Shown one piece after another: positions 17,775 through 26,902 of a DNA stretch of 64,000 bases. The translations under genes and the position numbers were made by a program. Numbering within the stretch: the stretch's first letter is position 1; each line of letters begins with the position of its first letter. The notes under the pieces were generated by a model. That model was not told the origin of the DNA and made no database searches. It saw nothing but the letters and a program-made list of their open reading frames with translations. This DNA is from JBCBKU01 sp038521345. Lineage in GTDB: Bacteria > Pseudomonadota > Alphaproteobacteria > Rhodobacterales > Rhodobacteraceae. Location of the stretch: contig JBCBKU010000001.1 in the NCBI GenBank assembly GCA_038521345.1, forward strand, positions 248,001 through 312,000, written 5' to 3'.

Positions 17775-18542
17775 ATGAACGAATACGAAGAGGCGTTCCG
17801 TCGCCTTTTGGACGACGCCAAGGGCAAGCCCCGTCTGCGCCGGTTCGTCCAGTCTGGAATTCCCACCACTCGTGTTCGGTATGCCGACACCGAATTTCTG
17901 ATAACGCCACCGGACAATTACACGGAATTCATCCTTTGGCGCCGGGGCCGCCCACCCGAAGACGACGCGACACAAGCCTTGGCCAAACGGTTCCGCGATC
18001 AACCTGCAGTCATCGTGGACGTGGGCGCCAATGCCGGTATCTTCGCGTTGCCGATCCTCAAGGCCGCTGGAGCTGGCGCGCGTTATCTGGGGGTCGAGCC
18101 CAATCCCGAAATGGTGGCCCGGTTGCGCGGGAACCTTGCGTTAAACCGCTTTGCAGCCGCCGATGTGGCCGAAGTGGCGGTAAGCGATCAGGCCGGCTCT
18201 GCCCGGCTCCACTTTTCCGACAAGCCGGATTTCGGCGCGGCGCGCCTCGGCGAGGCGCAGGGCGAGGCCGGTGGCATCGACGTGGATGTCGAGACGTTGC
18301 CCGACATTCTTGGACGCCACGGCATCTCGACCGTGGACCTTCTCAAGGTCGATGTCGAGGGGCACGAAGACCGAGTCATCGTCCCGGCACTTGAGGCCGG
18401 AATCGATATTCGGGCGGTTTATTTCGAGGACGAGCACAAGGCCGCGTGGACCCACGATCTGGTTGCCGCGCTTGAGACAGCCGGCTTGACCGAAACGCGC
18501 CGCTTCGGCCCGAATGCGTTCTATGCGCGCGTCGAAAGCTGA
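17775..18542 (+). CDS. FkbM-family SAM-dependent methyltransferase
   Basis: A 255-residue methyltransferase. The SAM motif VDVGANAGIF is at residues 81-90, followed by the acidic post-I loop YLGVEPNPEM, and the FkbM signature LLKVDVEGHE near residue 200. Such enzymes methylate sugar or other hydroxyl groups, often in surface glycans. AGGAG lies about 9 nt before ATG 17775. It is divergent from sucC and its 3' end overlaps the convergent glycosyltransferase by 22 bp. Confidence 0.9.
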   Translation: MNEYEEAFRRLLDDAKGKPRLRRFVQSGIPTTRVRYADTEFLITPPDNYTEFILWRRGRPPEDDATQALAKRFRDQPAVIVDVGANAGIFALPILKAAGAGARYLGVEPNPEMVARLRGNLALNRFAAADVAEVAVSDQAGSARLHFSDKPDFGAARLGEAQGEAGGIDVDVETLPDILGRHGISTVDLLKVDVEGHEDRVIVPALEAGIDIRAVYFEDEHKAAWTHDLVAALETAGLTETRRFGPNAFYARVES

Positions 18543-19477
18543 CTCTCGGGCCGGAACCCGGCGATCGCCTTGGCGGCATTCTTTACGCCCGGCAACTGCA
18601 TCAGTCGCCCGATTTCCGACGTGGTGGCGGGGGCCAATGAGTGCAGGGCTTTTTCTTCGACATCGTTAAAGTTCTTCCGACGGTAAAACCTGTCGTCACG
18701 CACGACCGGCGCGGCCGCGCCGGGATAGACGCCATCACCACGAGTGGCCTTGGCGGCATACATGTCAGGCGTCCGCACCGAGAAATGCGCAACCATGGCA
18801 AAGCGGTAGTACCGCGACCCGTCGGTAATCCGGCTCCATGGATTGGTTCGGTCCCGGTCGAAAAACGCGTCGGGCATCGGGTGTCCGCCCGAATGGAAGG
18901 CTCGGATGTCCTCGGGCCCGGTACCTCGGCGGTAGATCGGTCGGTGAATATCCGGCGTCTCGACCCGGTCGGTCCACCGGAACAGGGACTTGATCTGGGC
19001 CCGTTTGGTTCGGTTTCGCTTTTCTGCGCGCGAGAAGGCCGGGTCGATATGGCGTCCGGGCCAAGTGGCGTGCCCGCTATCCCCGAAAAAACGCCATGCG
19101 ACGGCGAGAACGTCAAAGGAAGGGAGGGCGGCAAAGAGAGAATCCAGATCATGGGCGCCGGGCTGGACATACAGGAATTCGTCACTGTCGAGCCACATCA
19201 CCCAGTCGCCATCGTGAAACAGGCCAGCCTTCGCCGCCGCCTCGGCCGCCTGTCGCTGGGCGGAACGGTCCGGATCCGGCGCATGCCGGTGATGCTCCAG
19301 GACACCCGCTTCGGCCAGCCTGTCGAGGAGGTGGTCCGAGCCATCCGTACAATCGTTCGAATACAGGATGATATCGGTGAAGCCGATCACCCGATGATAC
19401 GCGATCCATTCCAGCAGGAAGGGCCCTTCGTTGCGTTGGGCACTGAACAGGATGCGGCGGGATCCAACGGGCGGCAT
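18521..19477 (-). CDS. Glycosyltransferase family 2-like protein (PF13704 type)
   Basis: A 318-residue cytosolic enzyme. The N-terminus has RNEGPFLLEWIAYHR and the aspartates of NDCTDGSDHLL, then WLDSDEF, the DxD-like donor/metal site. This matches the Glyco_tranf_2_4 group that extends surface polysaccharides. It starts 2 bp after the preceding gene on the same strand, so it belongs to the mdh transcript. Donor and acceptor unknown. Confidence 0.85.
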   Translation of the reverse strand: MPPVGSRRILFSAQRNEGPFLLEWIAYHRVIGFTDIILYSNDCTDGSDHLLDRLAEAGVLEHHRHAPDPDRSAQRQAAEAAAKAGLFHDGDWVMWLDSDEFLYVQPGAHDLDSLFAALPSFDVLAVAWRFFGDSGHATWPGRHIDPAFSRAEKRNRTKRAQIKSLFRWTDRVETPDIHRPIYRRGTGPEDIRAFHSGGHPMPDAFFDRDRTNPWSRITDGSRYYRFAMVAHFSVRTPDMYAAKATRGDGVYPGAAAPVVRDDRFYRRKNFNDVEEKALHSLAPATTSEIGRLMQLPGVKNAAKAIAGFRPESQLSTRA

Positions 19478-19479
19478 GC

Positions 19480-20676
19480 CTAATTCAGGAACACGACGAA
19501 CAACAGGGCATCACCCTGGACCATACGCTGAAAGAAGATCCAGTTCTCGGGGCTGACCCGCCGACCCTCCTCGGAATAGGGCAACAGCGCCGCGCCATGC
19601 ATCCAGCCCACGGGATCGATCGGCGCGGGATCGTCCAGAAACCGCGCCAGGTTGATACCGGCACCTTCGCGAAGTCGCCAGTGCGGGACCAGCGCAGCGC
19701 CGGTCAAAAGGGCTTCGGCATCATCAAGCACCGCAAGCCAGCGCGGGCCCGTCTCGGGCGGCACCTCAAGCCCCAGCACCTGGGTCTGGGTGGCGTTCGG
19801 GATCCACTCGCCTTCATTGTCCGTCTCGGCCGTGACGCGAGCCCAGAGAGTCCGATTGGCGGCAATCATCTCAAGAAGATGGGATTTCGCGGCGCGCGTA
19901 TGCACGGGGTCGGGCTGACCTTGGATCGCCGACAGGATGATCGCTGCGCGGTCAACCTGCTGGCCGAACTGCATGTCGATCGCATTGCGGTAATTCGTAT
20001 CTGCTGCCAGCGCGTCCATCTCGTCGCGCGCCGTCGCAAACCGATCGATCTGTGTGGTCGGGTCAATCGACAACACCAACTCGGCGAACGCAGCAAGAAA
20101 ATGCGTATAGGCCAAAAGCCACGCCGCGTCTGCCGTATCAAAGGTCGCTGTGGGCGCATCCGACATGAGCATAGGCTGACCTGTGAGCGTCAGAGCCGCG
20201 ACGGTCACGAGGTCTTCGCCGCGTTCGCGGACGCCATTTGTGTCAATGTCGAACCAAAGATCTGTGAAGGTGATCGGCAGCCGCACCGCGTCGCCGTCTT
20301 CAATCTCCGCAAGGGGCGCCCGGGCTCCGGCGAGGTCGTCAAGAAGGTCCGAGAAGATCGTCGCAACGAGATCGGGGCCCGCGGGTTCGGGCGCCGGATT
20401 GTTGGCGACAGGCAGGCGTAGAACCGGGAGCTCGGTCTGTGCGGCGTTCAGCCCGTGGCGCCAACGGGTTTGCAACGTGATCTCGATCGCGCGCAGAAAC
20501 CGCGCCGTTCCAAGCGCTGCGGCTTGCGTGGGCGTCGGTTCGGGCAGTGCCGCGAGTTCGGCCTCGACCGCGGCAATCCCGTGTGCGGCAAACGCACCTG
20601 AGATGTCCTCCGGTTCGAGCGCTTGGGCCGGACCGGAGAGAAAAAGGGCGGCGACAACAGACGCGAGCCGCCCCAT
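19480..20676 (-). CDS. Exported protein with an EF-hand-like loop, unknown function
   Basis: A 398-residue protein with a signal peptide (MGRLASVVAALFLSGPAQA). I start at ATG 20676 because it lies just after mdh's stop; an in-frame start 42 bp upstream would overlap mdh. The helical repeats resemble imelysin-type exported proteins, but I am not sure of this. Residues near 140 read DIDTNGVRERGE, which fits the calcium-loop pattern DxDxNGxxxxxE. Probably cotranscribed with mdh and the glycosyltransferase. Confidence 0.6.
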   Translation of the reverse strand: MGRLASVVAALFLSGPAQALEPEDISGAFAAHGIAAVEAELAALPEPTPTQAAALGTARFLRAIEITLQTRWRHGLNAAQTELPVLRLPVANNPAPEPAGPDLVATIFSDLLDDLAGARAPLAEIEDGDAVRLPITFTDLWFDIDTNGVRERGEDLVTVAALTLTGQPMLMSDAPTATFDTADAAWLLAYTHFLAAFAELVLSIDPTTQIDRFATARDEMDALAADTNYRNAIDMQFGQQVDRAAIILSAIQGQPDPVHTRAAKSHLLEMIAANRTLWARVTAETDNEGEWIPNATQTQVLGLEVPPETGPRWLAVLDDAEALLTGAALVPHWRLREGAGINLARFLDDPAPIDPVGWMHGAALLPYSEEGRRVSPENWIFFQRMVQGDALLFVVFLN

Positions 20677-20680
20677 CAGA

Positions 20681-21643
20681 TCAGGCCAAAGTCTCGTCAA
20701 TGCCCCTGCAGGCGGCAACCAGGCCTTTCACGGCATCGACCGACTTGTCGAACATGGTCTTTTCGTCTTTAGACAGGCTGATCTCGACGATCCGTTCGAT
20801 CCCGCCGGAACCGATGATCGTCGGCACACCCACGTAAAGACCTTTAAGACCATAGGCGCCGTCGACGAAGGCGGCGCAGGGCAGAACCCGCTTCTGGTCT
20901 TTCAGATAGGCTTCGGCCATCTCGATGGCGCTGGTGGCCGGCGCGTAATAGGCCGAACCTGTCTTCAAAAGCCCAACGATCTCGGCGCCGCCATCGCGCG
21001 TGCGCTGGACAATGCTGTCGAGCTTCTCCTGGCTCGTCCAACCCATGGCCACGAGATCGGGCAGCGGAATGCCAGCGACCGTGGAGTACCGGGTCAGCGG
21101 CACCATCGTATCGCCGTGCCCGCCAAGGACGAAGGCGGTGACATCCTTCATTGAAACGCCGAACTCGAGGCTCAGGAAGTGGCGGAAGCGCGCACTGTCC
21201 AGAACGCCGGCCATGCCGACGACTTTTTCATGCGGAAGGCCCGAGAATTCGCGCAGCGCCCAGACCATGGCGTCAAGCGGGTTGGTGATGCAGATGACGA
21301 AGGCGTCGGGTGCGTGTGCTTTGATCCCTTCGCCCACCGCCTTCATGACCTTGAGGTTGATGCCCAGTAGATCGTCCCGGCTCATACCCGGCTTCCGGGC
21401 CACGCCCGCGGTCACGATGCAGACATCGGCGCCGGCGATGTCTTCATAGCTTTGGGTGCCGGACATGGCCGCGTCGAAACCCTCGGACGGTCCCGACTCC
21501 GCGATGTCGAGCGCCTTGCCTTCGGGCACGCCCTCGGCGATGTCGAACAGGATGACGTCACCCAGTTCCTTCATTGCCGCCAAATGTGCGAGCGTTCCGC
21601 CGATCTGTCCGGCGCCGATGAGCGCGATTTTGGGTCTGGCCAT
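20681..21643 (-). CDS. mdh: Malate dehydrogenase
   Basis: A 320-residue NAD-dependent MDH of the lactate-dehydrogenase-like type, converting malate to oxaloacetate. It has GAGQIGGTLAHLAA at the N-terminus, the arginine loop GVARKPGMSRDD, and the catalytic histidine in GGHGDTMVPL. Head of the minus-strand run mdh - exported protein - glycosyltransferase. In relatives mdh is next to suc genes; here 3 kb of other genes separate it from sucC. Confidence 0.97.
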   Translation of the reverse strand: MARPKIALIGAGQIGGTLAHLAAMKELGDVILFDIAEGVPEGKALDIAESGPSEGFDAAMSGTQSYEDIAGADVCIVTAGVARKPGMSRDDLLGINLKVMKAVGEGIKAHAPDAFVICITNPLDAMVWALREFSGLPHEKVVGMAGVLDSARFRHFLSLEFGVSMKDVTAFVLGGHGDTMVPLTRYSTVAGIPLPDLVAMGWTSQEKLDSIVQRTRDGGAEIVGLLKTGSAYYAPATSAIEMAEAYLKDQKRVLPCAAFVDGAYGLKGLYVGVPTIIGSGGIERIVEISLSKDEKTMFDKSVDAVKGLVAACRGIDETLA

Positions 21644-21786
21644 GGGTCCCTCAGATGTCGTTGTTCAGGCGATGCCTAGCCATCGACGCGAGTCCATGCA
21701 AGGCAATGGGCCGGTCAGTGTCGTGCGTGATCGCAGTCGCGGAACGGATTGTCGGGCAGATTGAACAGTTTGGCAGGAGTTAGCGG

Positions 21787-22548
21787 GTGATCGAACTCAG
21801 CCTCGCGTTCTTTGCGCTTGCGGTGCCTGCGGTTGTATTTGCCGGGGTGTCCAAGGCTGGTTTCGGGTCCGGCGCGTCTTTCGCGGCGGCCCCGATTCTT
21901 GCGTTGATTCTCGATCCGCTGACTGCGCTTGGGCTGCTCCTGCCGCTCTACATTGTGATCGATTTGGCCACGCTGCGTCCCTATTGGGGGCGCTGGAGCC
22001 TTCGGAACGCGGCCTTGCTCATGCTCGGCTCGTTGCCCGGCGTGGCTCTGGGAGCATCGCTCTTGCTGACGGCGTCCGACGATGTGTTTCGGGTGTTGAT
22101 CGGCGCCTTGGCCCTCGCCTTTGTGGGGTGGTCGCTTCTCAAGGCGCGGGGCGTGATCCCGTTGCGCCGCCGTCCCTTCCCGCGCATCGTGGGGATCCTG
22201 ACCGGCCTGACCGCCGGCTTCACCAGCACAATCAGCCATGCGGGCGGCCCGCCGGTTGCGGTATATCTTCTGGCTCAGGGGCTGTCGAAAACGACTTATC
22301 AGGCAACGACAGTCCTGGTGTTCTGGGCCGTCAATCTGGCAAAGGCCGTGCCCTATGCCGCTTTGGGCGTGTTTACCGCCGAGACGCTCTGGGCCGGGGT
22401 CCTTCTTGCGCCAGTGGCCCTGTTCGGTGCGTGGCTGGGCGTTCGAATCCACCACCACCTGCCCGAGCCATTGTTTTTTCGGATCACGTATTTCCTGTTG
22501 TCGGTAACCGGCGCAAAACTTGTCTGGGACGGGCTTTCCGGCGGCTAA
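21787..22548 (+). CDS. TauE/SafE-family sulfite exporter-like permease
   Basis: A 253-residue inner-membrane protein with about eight spans and the paired glycine motifs of the family (GVSKAGFGSG near residue 22 and GFTSTISHAGGPP near residue 150). Family members export sulfite or sulfoacetate. Divergent from mdh. A second TauE gene lies at 43008-43919. Substrate not deducible. Confidence 0.9.
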   Translation: MIELSLAFFALAVPAVVFAGVSKAGFGSGASFAAAPILALILDPLTALGLLLPLYIVIDLATLRPYWGRWSLRNAALLMLGSLPGVALGASLLLTASDDVFRVLIGALALAFVGWSLLKARGVIPLRRRPFPRIVGILTGLTAGFTSTISHAGGPPVAVYLLAQGLSKTTYQATTVLVFWAVNLAKAVPYAALGVFTAETLWAGVLLAPVALFGAWLGVRIHHHLPEPLFFRITYFLLSVTGAKLVWDGLSGG

Positions 22549-22859
22549 AGCGACGTGCCCTCGGGGGCAAGCGAGCCATCGGTTTGTTCGAAGGCCTGGC
22601 CTGAGGCCACAAGGCAAGTGATGCCAGCCGGCGTCGTAACCGTGATGGTCCACGTGCCGGTCTCCGAAGAGGCAAAGACCTCGACCACCTGATTATTTGC
22701 GCCAAGCCCGATGGAACGCCGGGTCTCTCCATAGGTCGACGCAAGCCGCTCGACCACGATCTCGCGGTCGCCGCAATTTCTCGGCGCCTGTGCAAATGCC
22801 GCTTCCGCCGCCATGAGAAGACCGCCAAAGCCGAGCGCATAAACCATCAAGTCACGCAT
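22545..22859 (-). CDS. Small exported protein of unknown function
   Basis: A 104-residue protein with a signal peptide ending AAFAQA (residues about 19-24) and a compact beta-rich mature part with two cysteines (RNCGDRE, ITCLV). ATG 22859 is chosen because the signal peptide starts there; a longer frame upstream has no family sense. Its stop overlaps the TauE stop by 4 bp. The 268 bp upstream to mcl2 hold no supported gene. Confidence 0.65.
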   Translation of the reverse strand: MRDLMVYALGFGGLLMAAEAAFAQAPRNCGDREIVVERLASTYGETRRSIGLGANNQVVEVFASSETGTWTITVTTPAGITCLVASGQAFEQTDGSLAPEGTSL

Positions 22860-23127
22860 TGTCTGTCGTCCTTTCGGTTCAGAGCCGTCGCGGCCCCGGG
22901 TCCCAACTCGGGCACGATGCCGGCGGAAGATCGGAACCGGCCGGTCGCGTTCCGTTGCGTTAATCAGCCTCGCGGGGCGGCGCGAAGATATGGTTAACGG
23001 GTCGGCCTGCACCGTTCGCAGCTTGGAAAAGCCAGTGTTTCCCGTGCGAAAGGCGTTGCGTACACCGGGCTTGCGATCTTTGCCGTGCTGACGCAGCAAG
23101 GGGCACCAATCGAAAGGTCTCAGAATC

Positions 23128-23997
23128 ATGGACGTTGCGTCTCGGCCGTGGAGATCGGTTCTGTACATCCCTGCCGCACGCGCGCGGGTCCTGGACAAGG
23201 CGCGTTCCCTGCCGGTCGACGCGCTGATCTTCGATCTAGAAGACGCTGTGGCCCCGGACGACAAGGTGGCTGCGCGCGCGACAATGGCCGAGGCGCTGGG
23301 CTCCGGTGGCTACGGTGACCGGGCGGCGCTGGTTCGGATCAACGCCACCGACACGCCGTGGGGCGCGGAAGATCTTGAGGCCGCCGCGGCCGCCAATCCC
23401 GACGCCATCCTGATCCCGAAAGTCGACACGCCGGAAGATGTGGCGCTGGTCGCGCGCCGACTGGACGCGCTGGGAAGCTCTGCGGCGATCTGGGCGATGA
23501 TGGAAACGCCCGCGGGCTGTCTGAACGCGGCGGCCGTAGCGCATGCACCCCGGATGGCGGGCTTCGTGATCGGCACCAACGATCTGGCCAAGGACATCGG
23601 CTGTGCCACCGGCGGGGACCGAATGGCGATGATGACGGCGCTTCAGATGTGTGTCCTAGGCGCCCGCGCGGCGGGGATTCGCTGTGTCGATGGTGTCTAC
23701 AACGCGTTCAAGGATCAGGACGGCCTGCGTTCGGAGTGCGCGCAAGGCAAGGAACTGGGCATGGACGGAAAGTCGCTCATACATCCCGATCAGATCGCGA
23801 TCGCCAACGCCGTGTTTACACCGGCGGAAGACGAGGTTGATCTGGCCCGCCGCCAGATCGATGCCTATGAGGCTGCCCTGGCCGCGGGGCAGGGTGTTGC
23901 CGTGCTCGATGGCAAGATCGTCGAAAACCTGCATGTGGCCTCGGCCCGGGCGCTTCTGGCGCGGGTCGAGGCCATCGCCGCACGAAAGGATACGTGA
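23128..23997 (+). CDS. mcl2: HpcH/HpaI-CitE family; (3S)-malyl-CoA thioesterase-like (Mcl2)
   Basis: A 289-residue CitE-fold enzyme closer to Rhodobacter Mcl2 than to malyl-CoA lyase Mcl1: it begins RSVLYIPAAR and has IFDLEDAVAPDDK, AMMETPAG and DGKSLIHPDQ. In the ethylmalonyl-CoA pathway Mcl2 hydrolyses (3S)-malyl-CoA to malate and CoA, completing acetyl-CoA assimilation. Its TGA overlaps the ATG of the next gene by one base. The mch gene is two genes downstream. A lyase role cannot be excluded from sequence alone. Confidence 0.88.
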   Translation: MDVASRPWRSVLYIPAARARVLDKARSLPVDALIFDLEDAVAPDDKVAARATMAEALGSGGYGDRAALVRINATDTPWGAEDLEAAAAANPDAILIPKVDTPEDVALVARRLDALGSSAAIWAMMETPAGCLNAAAVAHAPRMAGFVIGTNDLAKDIGCATGGDRMAMMTALQMCVLGARAAGIRCVDGVYNAFKDQDGLRSECAQGKELGMDGKSLIHPDQIAIANAVFTPAEDEVDLARRQIDAYEAALAAGQGVAVLDGKIVENLHVASARALLARVEAIAARKDT

Positions 23998-24566
23998 TGG
24001 GCTTTGTCGTATTGATCCTTGGACTGGCGCTTTGGGCCGGCCTGCACCTCTGCAAACCGCTCGCCCCGGCGTTTCGGTCCGCGCTCCAGGACCGGTTGGG
24101 CGACGGATCGAAGGGCCTGATCGCCCTCGGCCTCGTCCTTTCGGTCGTCCTGATGTGGTGGGGCTACCGCTCGGCCGCGCTCGTGGTGATCTGGACGTCG
24201 CCGTCGTGGATGACCCATCTGAACAATCTCCTGATGCTGCTCGCGTTCTATATGTTCCTTACGACCGCGACGAAACCGGGCACAGCCTTTATGTTCGGCA
24301 ACCTCAAGAACCCGCAACTGACCGGGTTCAAGGTCTGGGCGGTGGCCCACCTTCTGGTCAATGGCGACCTCGCCGCACTGATTCTGTTCGGCGGGCTCTT
24401 GGCGTGGGCCGTCGCCGAGGTGATCGTTGCCAAACGCAGGCCGTCGGCGGTTGACAGAACAACGGCACCGATCGGATCGCCCTGGGTGCATCTAGCCCTT
24501 GTCCTCGTGGCGTTTGCCGGCGTTGCGGCATTGCACAGCTGGCTCGGCCGCTGGCCCTTCGGGTAG
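23997..24566 (+). CDS. NnrU-family membrane protein
   Basis: A 189-residue protein with about six spans, and family features KPGTAFMFGNLKNP and a conserved histidine in WAVAHLLVNGD. NnrU proteins were first described near nitric oxide metabolism genes and are related to zeta-carotene isomerase, with a possible haem link. Here it is translationally coupled to mcl2 (TGATG) and precedes mch by 13 bp, so it is carried in the ethylmalonyl-CoA operon. Confidence 0.88.
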   Translation: MGFVVLILGLALWAGLHLCKPLAPAFRSALQDRLGDGSKGLIALGLVLSVVLMWWGYRSAALVVIWTSPSWMTHLNNLLMLLAFYMFLTTATKPGTAFMFGNLKNPQLTGFKVWAVAHLLVNGDLAALILFGGLLAWAVAEVIVAKRRPSAVDRTTAPIGSPWVHLALVLVAFAGVAALHSWLGRWPFG

Positions 24567-24579
24567 TCGGAGCCTGGCG

Positions 24580-25608
24580 ATGCAGAAAACGAATGCTGGT
24601 TTCTTCTTCGAAGATTATGCAATCGGTCAGGTGATCGCGCATGCGGTCCCGCGAACGGTTGGCGCCGGGGAGCGTGCGCTCTACCACGCCCTCTATCCCG
24701 CGCGCCACGCTCTCGCCTCGTCGGATACCTTTGCGCGTCGTCTCGGCTTTCCCGGTGCACCGCTTGACGATCTAATCGTGTTCCACACGATCTTCGGCAA
24801 GACGGTCCCGGATATCTCGCTGAACGCGGTGGCCAATCTCGGCTATGCCGAGGGGCGATTTCTTGCACCTGTGTTTCCCGGGGCAACGCTGCAAGCGACG
24901 TCCGAAGTGATCGGGCTTAAGGAAAACTCGAACGGTAAAACCGGGATCGTCTGGGTCCGGACGCGGGGTACGGCCGATGGAGTTCCCGTGCTTGAGTACG
25001 TGCGCTGGGTCATGGTTCGGAAACGTGACGCCGATGCGCCGGCGCCGGAAACGCATGTGCCGGTACTGGCCCCAGCCGTGACCGCAGCTTCGCTTCGGCG
25101 CCCGTCAGGGCTCAGCCTTGCCGACTACGACTTTTGGGAGGCGGGCGAGGCCCACCGGCTCGGCGATTACGCGGTGGGCGAAATCATCGACCACGTGGAC
25201 GCCGTCACGGTCGAAGAGGCCGAACACATGATGGCCACGCGTCTTTGGCAGAACACCGCAAAGGTCCATTTCGACACCACCCACCGCGAAGACGGCAAAC
25301 GGCTGATCTATGGCGGGCACGTGATCTCACTCGCACGGGCCTTGTCCTTCAACGGTCTGGCCAACGCACAGCTGATCCTTGCGCTGAATGCGGGTGCCCA
25401 CGCCAATCCCTGCTTTGCGGGCGATACCGTGCGCGCGTGGTCCGAAGTCTTGGACCGTGCGGATCTCGGAGGCGGTGCAGGCGCGCTGCGCCTGCGGCTT
25501 GTCGCTGTGCGGGCGGGGACCAAGCCCGGGGCACTGCGCGATGCCGGGGGCAAATATCATCCCGGGATCCTGCTCGATCTTGACTACTGGGCGCTGGTGC
25601 CCGTGTAG
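24580..25608 (+). CDS. mch: Mesaconyl-CoA hydratase (MaoC-like)
   Basis: A 342-residue double-hotdog hydratase that converts mesaconyl-CoA to beta-methylmalyl-CoA in the ethylmalonyl-CoA pathway. N-terminal FFEDYAIGQ is typical of MaoC hydratases and length matches Mch. ATG 24580 avoids an upstream extension lying in the nnrU frame region. Downstream of mcl2 and nnrU in one operon. Confidence 0.9.
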   Translation: MQKTNAGFFFEDYAIGQVIAHAVPRTVGAGERALYHALYPARHALASSDTFARRLGFPGAPLDDLIVFHTIFGKTVPDISLNAVANLGYAEGRFLAPVFPGATLQATSEVIGLKENSNGKTGIVWVRTRGTADGVPVLEYVRWVMVRKRDADAPAPETHVPVLAPAVTAASLRRPSGLSLADYDFWEAGEAHRLGDYAVGEIIDHVDAVTVEEAEHMMATRLWQNTAKVHFDTTHREDGKRLIYGGHVISLARALSFNGLANAQLILALNAGAHANPCFAGDTVRAWSEVLDRADLGGGAGALRLRLVAVRAGTKPGALRDAGGKYHPGILLDLDYWALVPV

Positions 25609-25615
25609 GTGCCGC

Positions 25616-26353
25616 CTAAGCCGCTTTCTTCGCGATGAAGATCCGGCTTCCGAGGGCCAGACCCATGTCCACATGGCGCTCAGGTGGGGTGGCGAATTCC
25701 GACAGCCCGAATCCCGCACCTCTGATCATCTCCCGGATGTCTGTGCCAAATGAAAGCACGTGGTCACGCTGTCCAAAATGGAGCAGGCGTTCGAAATCCG
25801 TGGTCACTTCCGGATTGCGATAGGTCTCCGCCATCCCCTCTTCGATCGGAAAGCTCAAAAGTGCCGTCCCGCCGGGCACCAGAATGCGATAAAGCTCGGT
25901 CAGTGCGAGGGGGGTGTTCACATGCTCAAGCACATGATTGCAGACGATCACCTCAAAGCTGGCGTCAGGCAGATCGATGTCCTCGATGTTGATCTTCAGA
26001 TCCACGTCGTCCCGCATGAGATCGGCTGTCACATACTCCACCGCCCCTTCCCGTATGAACGAGCCCAACGCCGCCTCGGGGGCGAAATGCAAGACGCGCG
26101 GCGCGTCCGGCAACGCGTAGGCTCCGGATGTCCAGCCGAGCACGAATAGGCGGTGGCGGTCCAGCGACCCGCAGCGTGGGCAACGAGCGCCAAAGCGGGG
26201 CGGGGAGCCATGTACCGAAAACGGACCATGATAGCCGCACATATTGCATTGGCGGGGAACGTCATGGCGCGGATCCTCGAGGAACCTTCGCATCGTTTTC
26301 TTCAGCCGGCGGCGAAGTTCTCGGCGGTCCTGGCGTGTTGGTTCGGCGGTCAT
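25616..26353 (-). CDS. Class I SAM methyltransferase with N-terminal zinc-ribbon-like motif
   Basis: A 245-residue protein. Residues about 35-60 have CNMCGYHG and CPRCGSLDRHR, a CxxC-CxxC zinc-ribbon-like pair. The methyltransferase fold follows, with VLHFAPE (SAM loop), IEDIDLPDASFEVIVCNHVLEHV and a later IL-x-PGG block. The start is uncertain: ATG 26353 is chosen, with TTG 26383 possible. The substrate is unknown. It is convergent with mch. Confidence 0.8.
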   Translation of the reverse strand: MTAEPTRQDRRELRRRLKKTMRRFLEDPRHDVPRQCNMCGYHGPFSVHGSPPRFGARCPRCGSLDRHRLFVLGWTSGAYALPDAPRVLHFAPEAALGSFIREGAVEYVTADLMRDDVDLKINIEDIDLPDASFEVIVCNHVLEHVNTPLALTELYRILVPGGTALLSFPIEEGMAETYRNPEVTTDFERLLHFGQRDHVLSFGTDIREMIRGAGFGLSEFATPPERHVDMGLALGSRIFIAKKAA

Positions 26354-26511
26354 GCGGCGAAGGTGGCCGGAACTTGGGAGCAAAACAAGTCATTGCGCCG
26401 GCTCCGTCGGGTGCAGACCGCGCCATTTGACCGCAACGCGACGGCAGATGGGGCCGTGACATCACCGCCGTCATCCGGTTCTATAGCGCCACCGAACGCG
26501 AAGGACTGGCC

Positions 26512-26895
26512 ATGGCCGAGACACAGCAAAACAATCGCCCCCTTTCACCCCATCTGACCGTTTACCGCCCGCAGCTGACGTCGATGACGTCGATTTTCAC
26601 GCGGATCACCGGTAATGCGTTGATCGTCGGCGCTTTGTTGGCCGTGTGGTGGTTTTTGGCGGCGTCCACATCACCCGAGGCTTTTGTCGTCGCGGACGCC
26701 GTCCTGACGTCGTGGTTCGGGGATCTTGTGCTGTTCCTGTCGCTCTGGGCGCTTTGGTATCACACACTCGCCGGCGTCCGTCACCTGTACTGGGATACGG
26801 GCCGCGGGCTTGACGTCGAGATGGCCGAGAAACTTGGGCTCGGCATAATCGGTGGCTCGGTGCTGTTGACCATTGTCACCGTTTTTCTGATCTGA
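26512..26895 (+). CDS. sdhC: Succinate dehydrogenase cytochrome b556 subunit
   Basis: A 127-residue membrane anchor with three spans. The N-terminal block RPLSPHLTVYRP and RITGNAL are the family's, and the haem-ligand histidine is in WYHTLAGVRHLYWD. First gene of sdhCDA. The SdhC/SdhD pair hosts haem b and the quinone site. The gap upstream (26354-26511) should hold the promoter. Confidence 0.95.
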   Translation: MAETQQNNRPLSPHLTVYRPQLTSMTSIFTRITGNALIVGALLAVWWFLAASTSPEAFVVADAVLTSWFGDLVLFLSLWALWYHTLAGVRHLYWDTGRGLDVEMAEKLGLGIIGGSVLLTIVTVFLI

Positions 26896-26902
26896 GGGCT
26901 CT

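Noticed and set aside
26384..26511. An operator like TGTGATCACA upstream of sdhC
   Set aside because: The best match, GTGACATCAC, lacks symmetry and is not close to the suc element.
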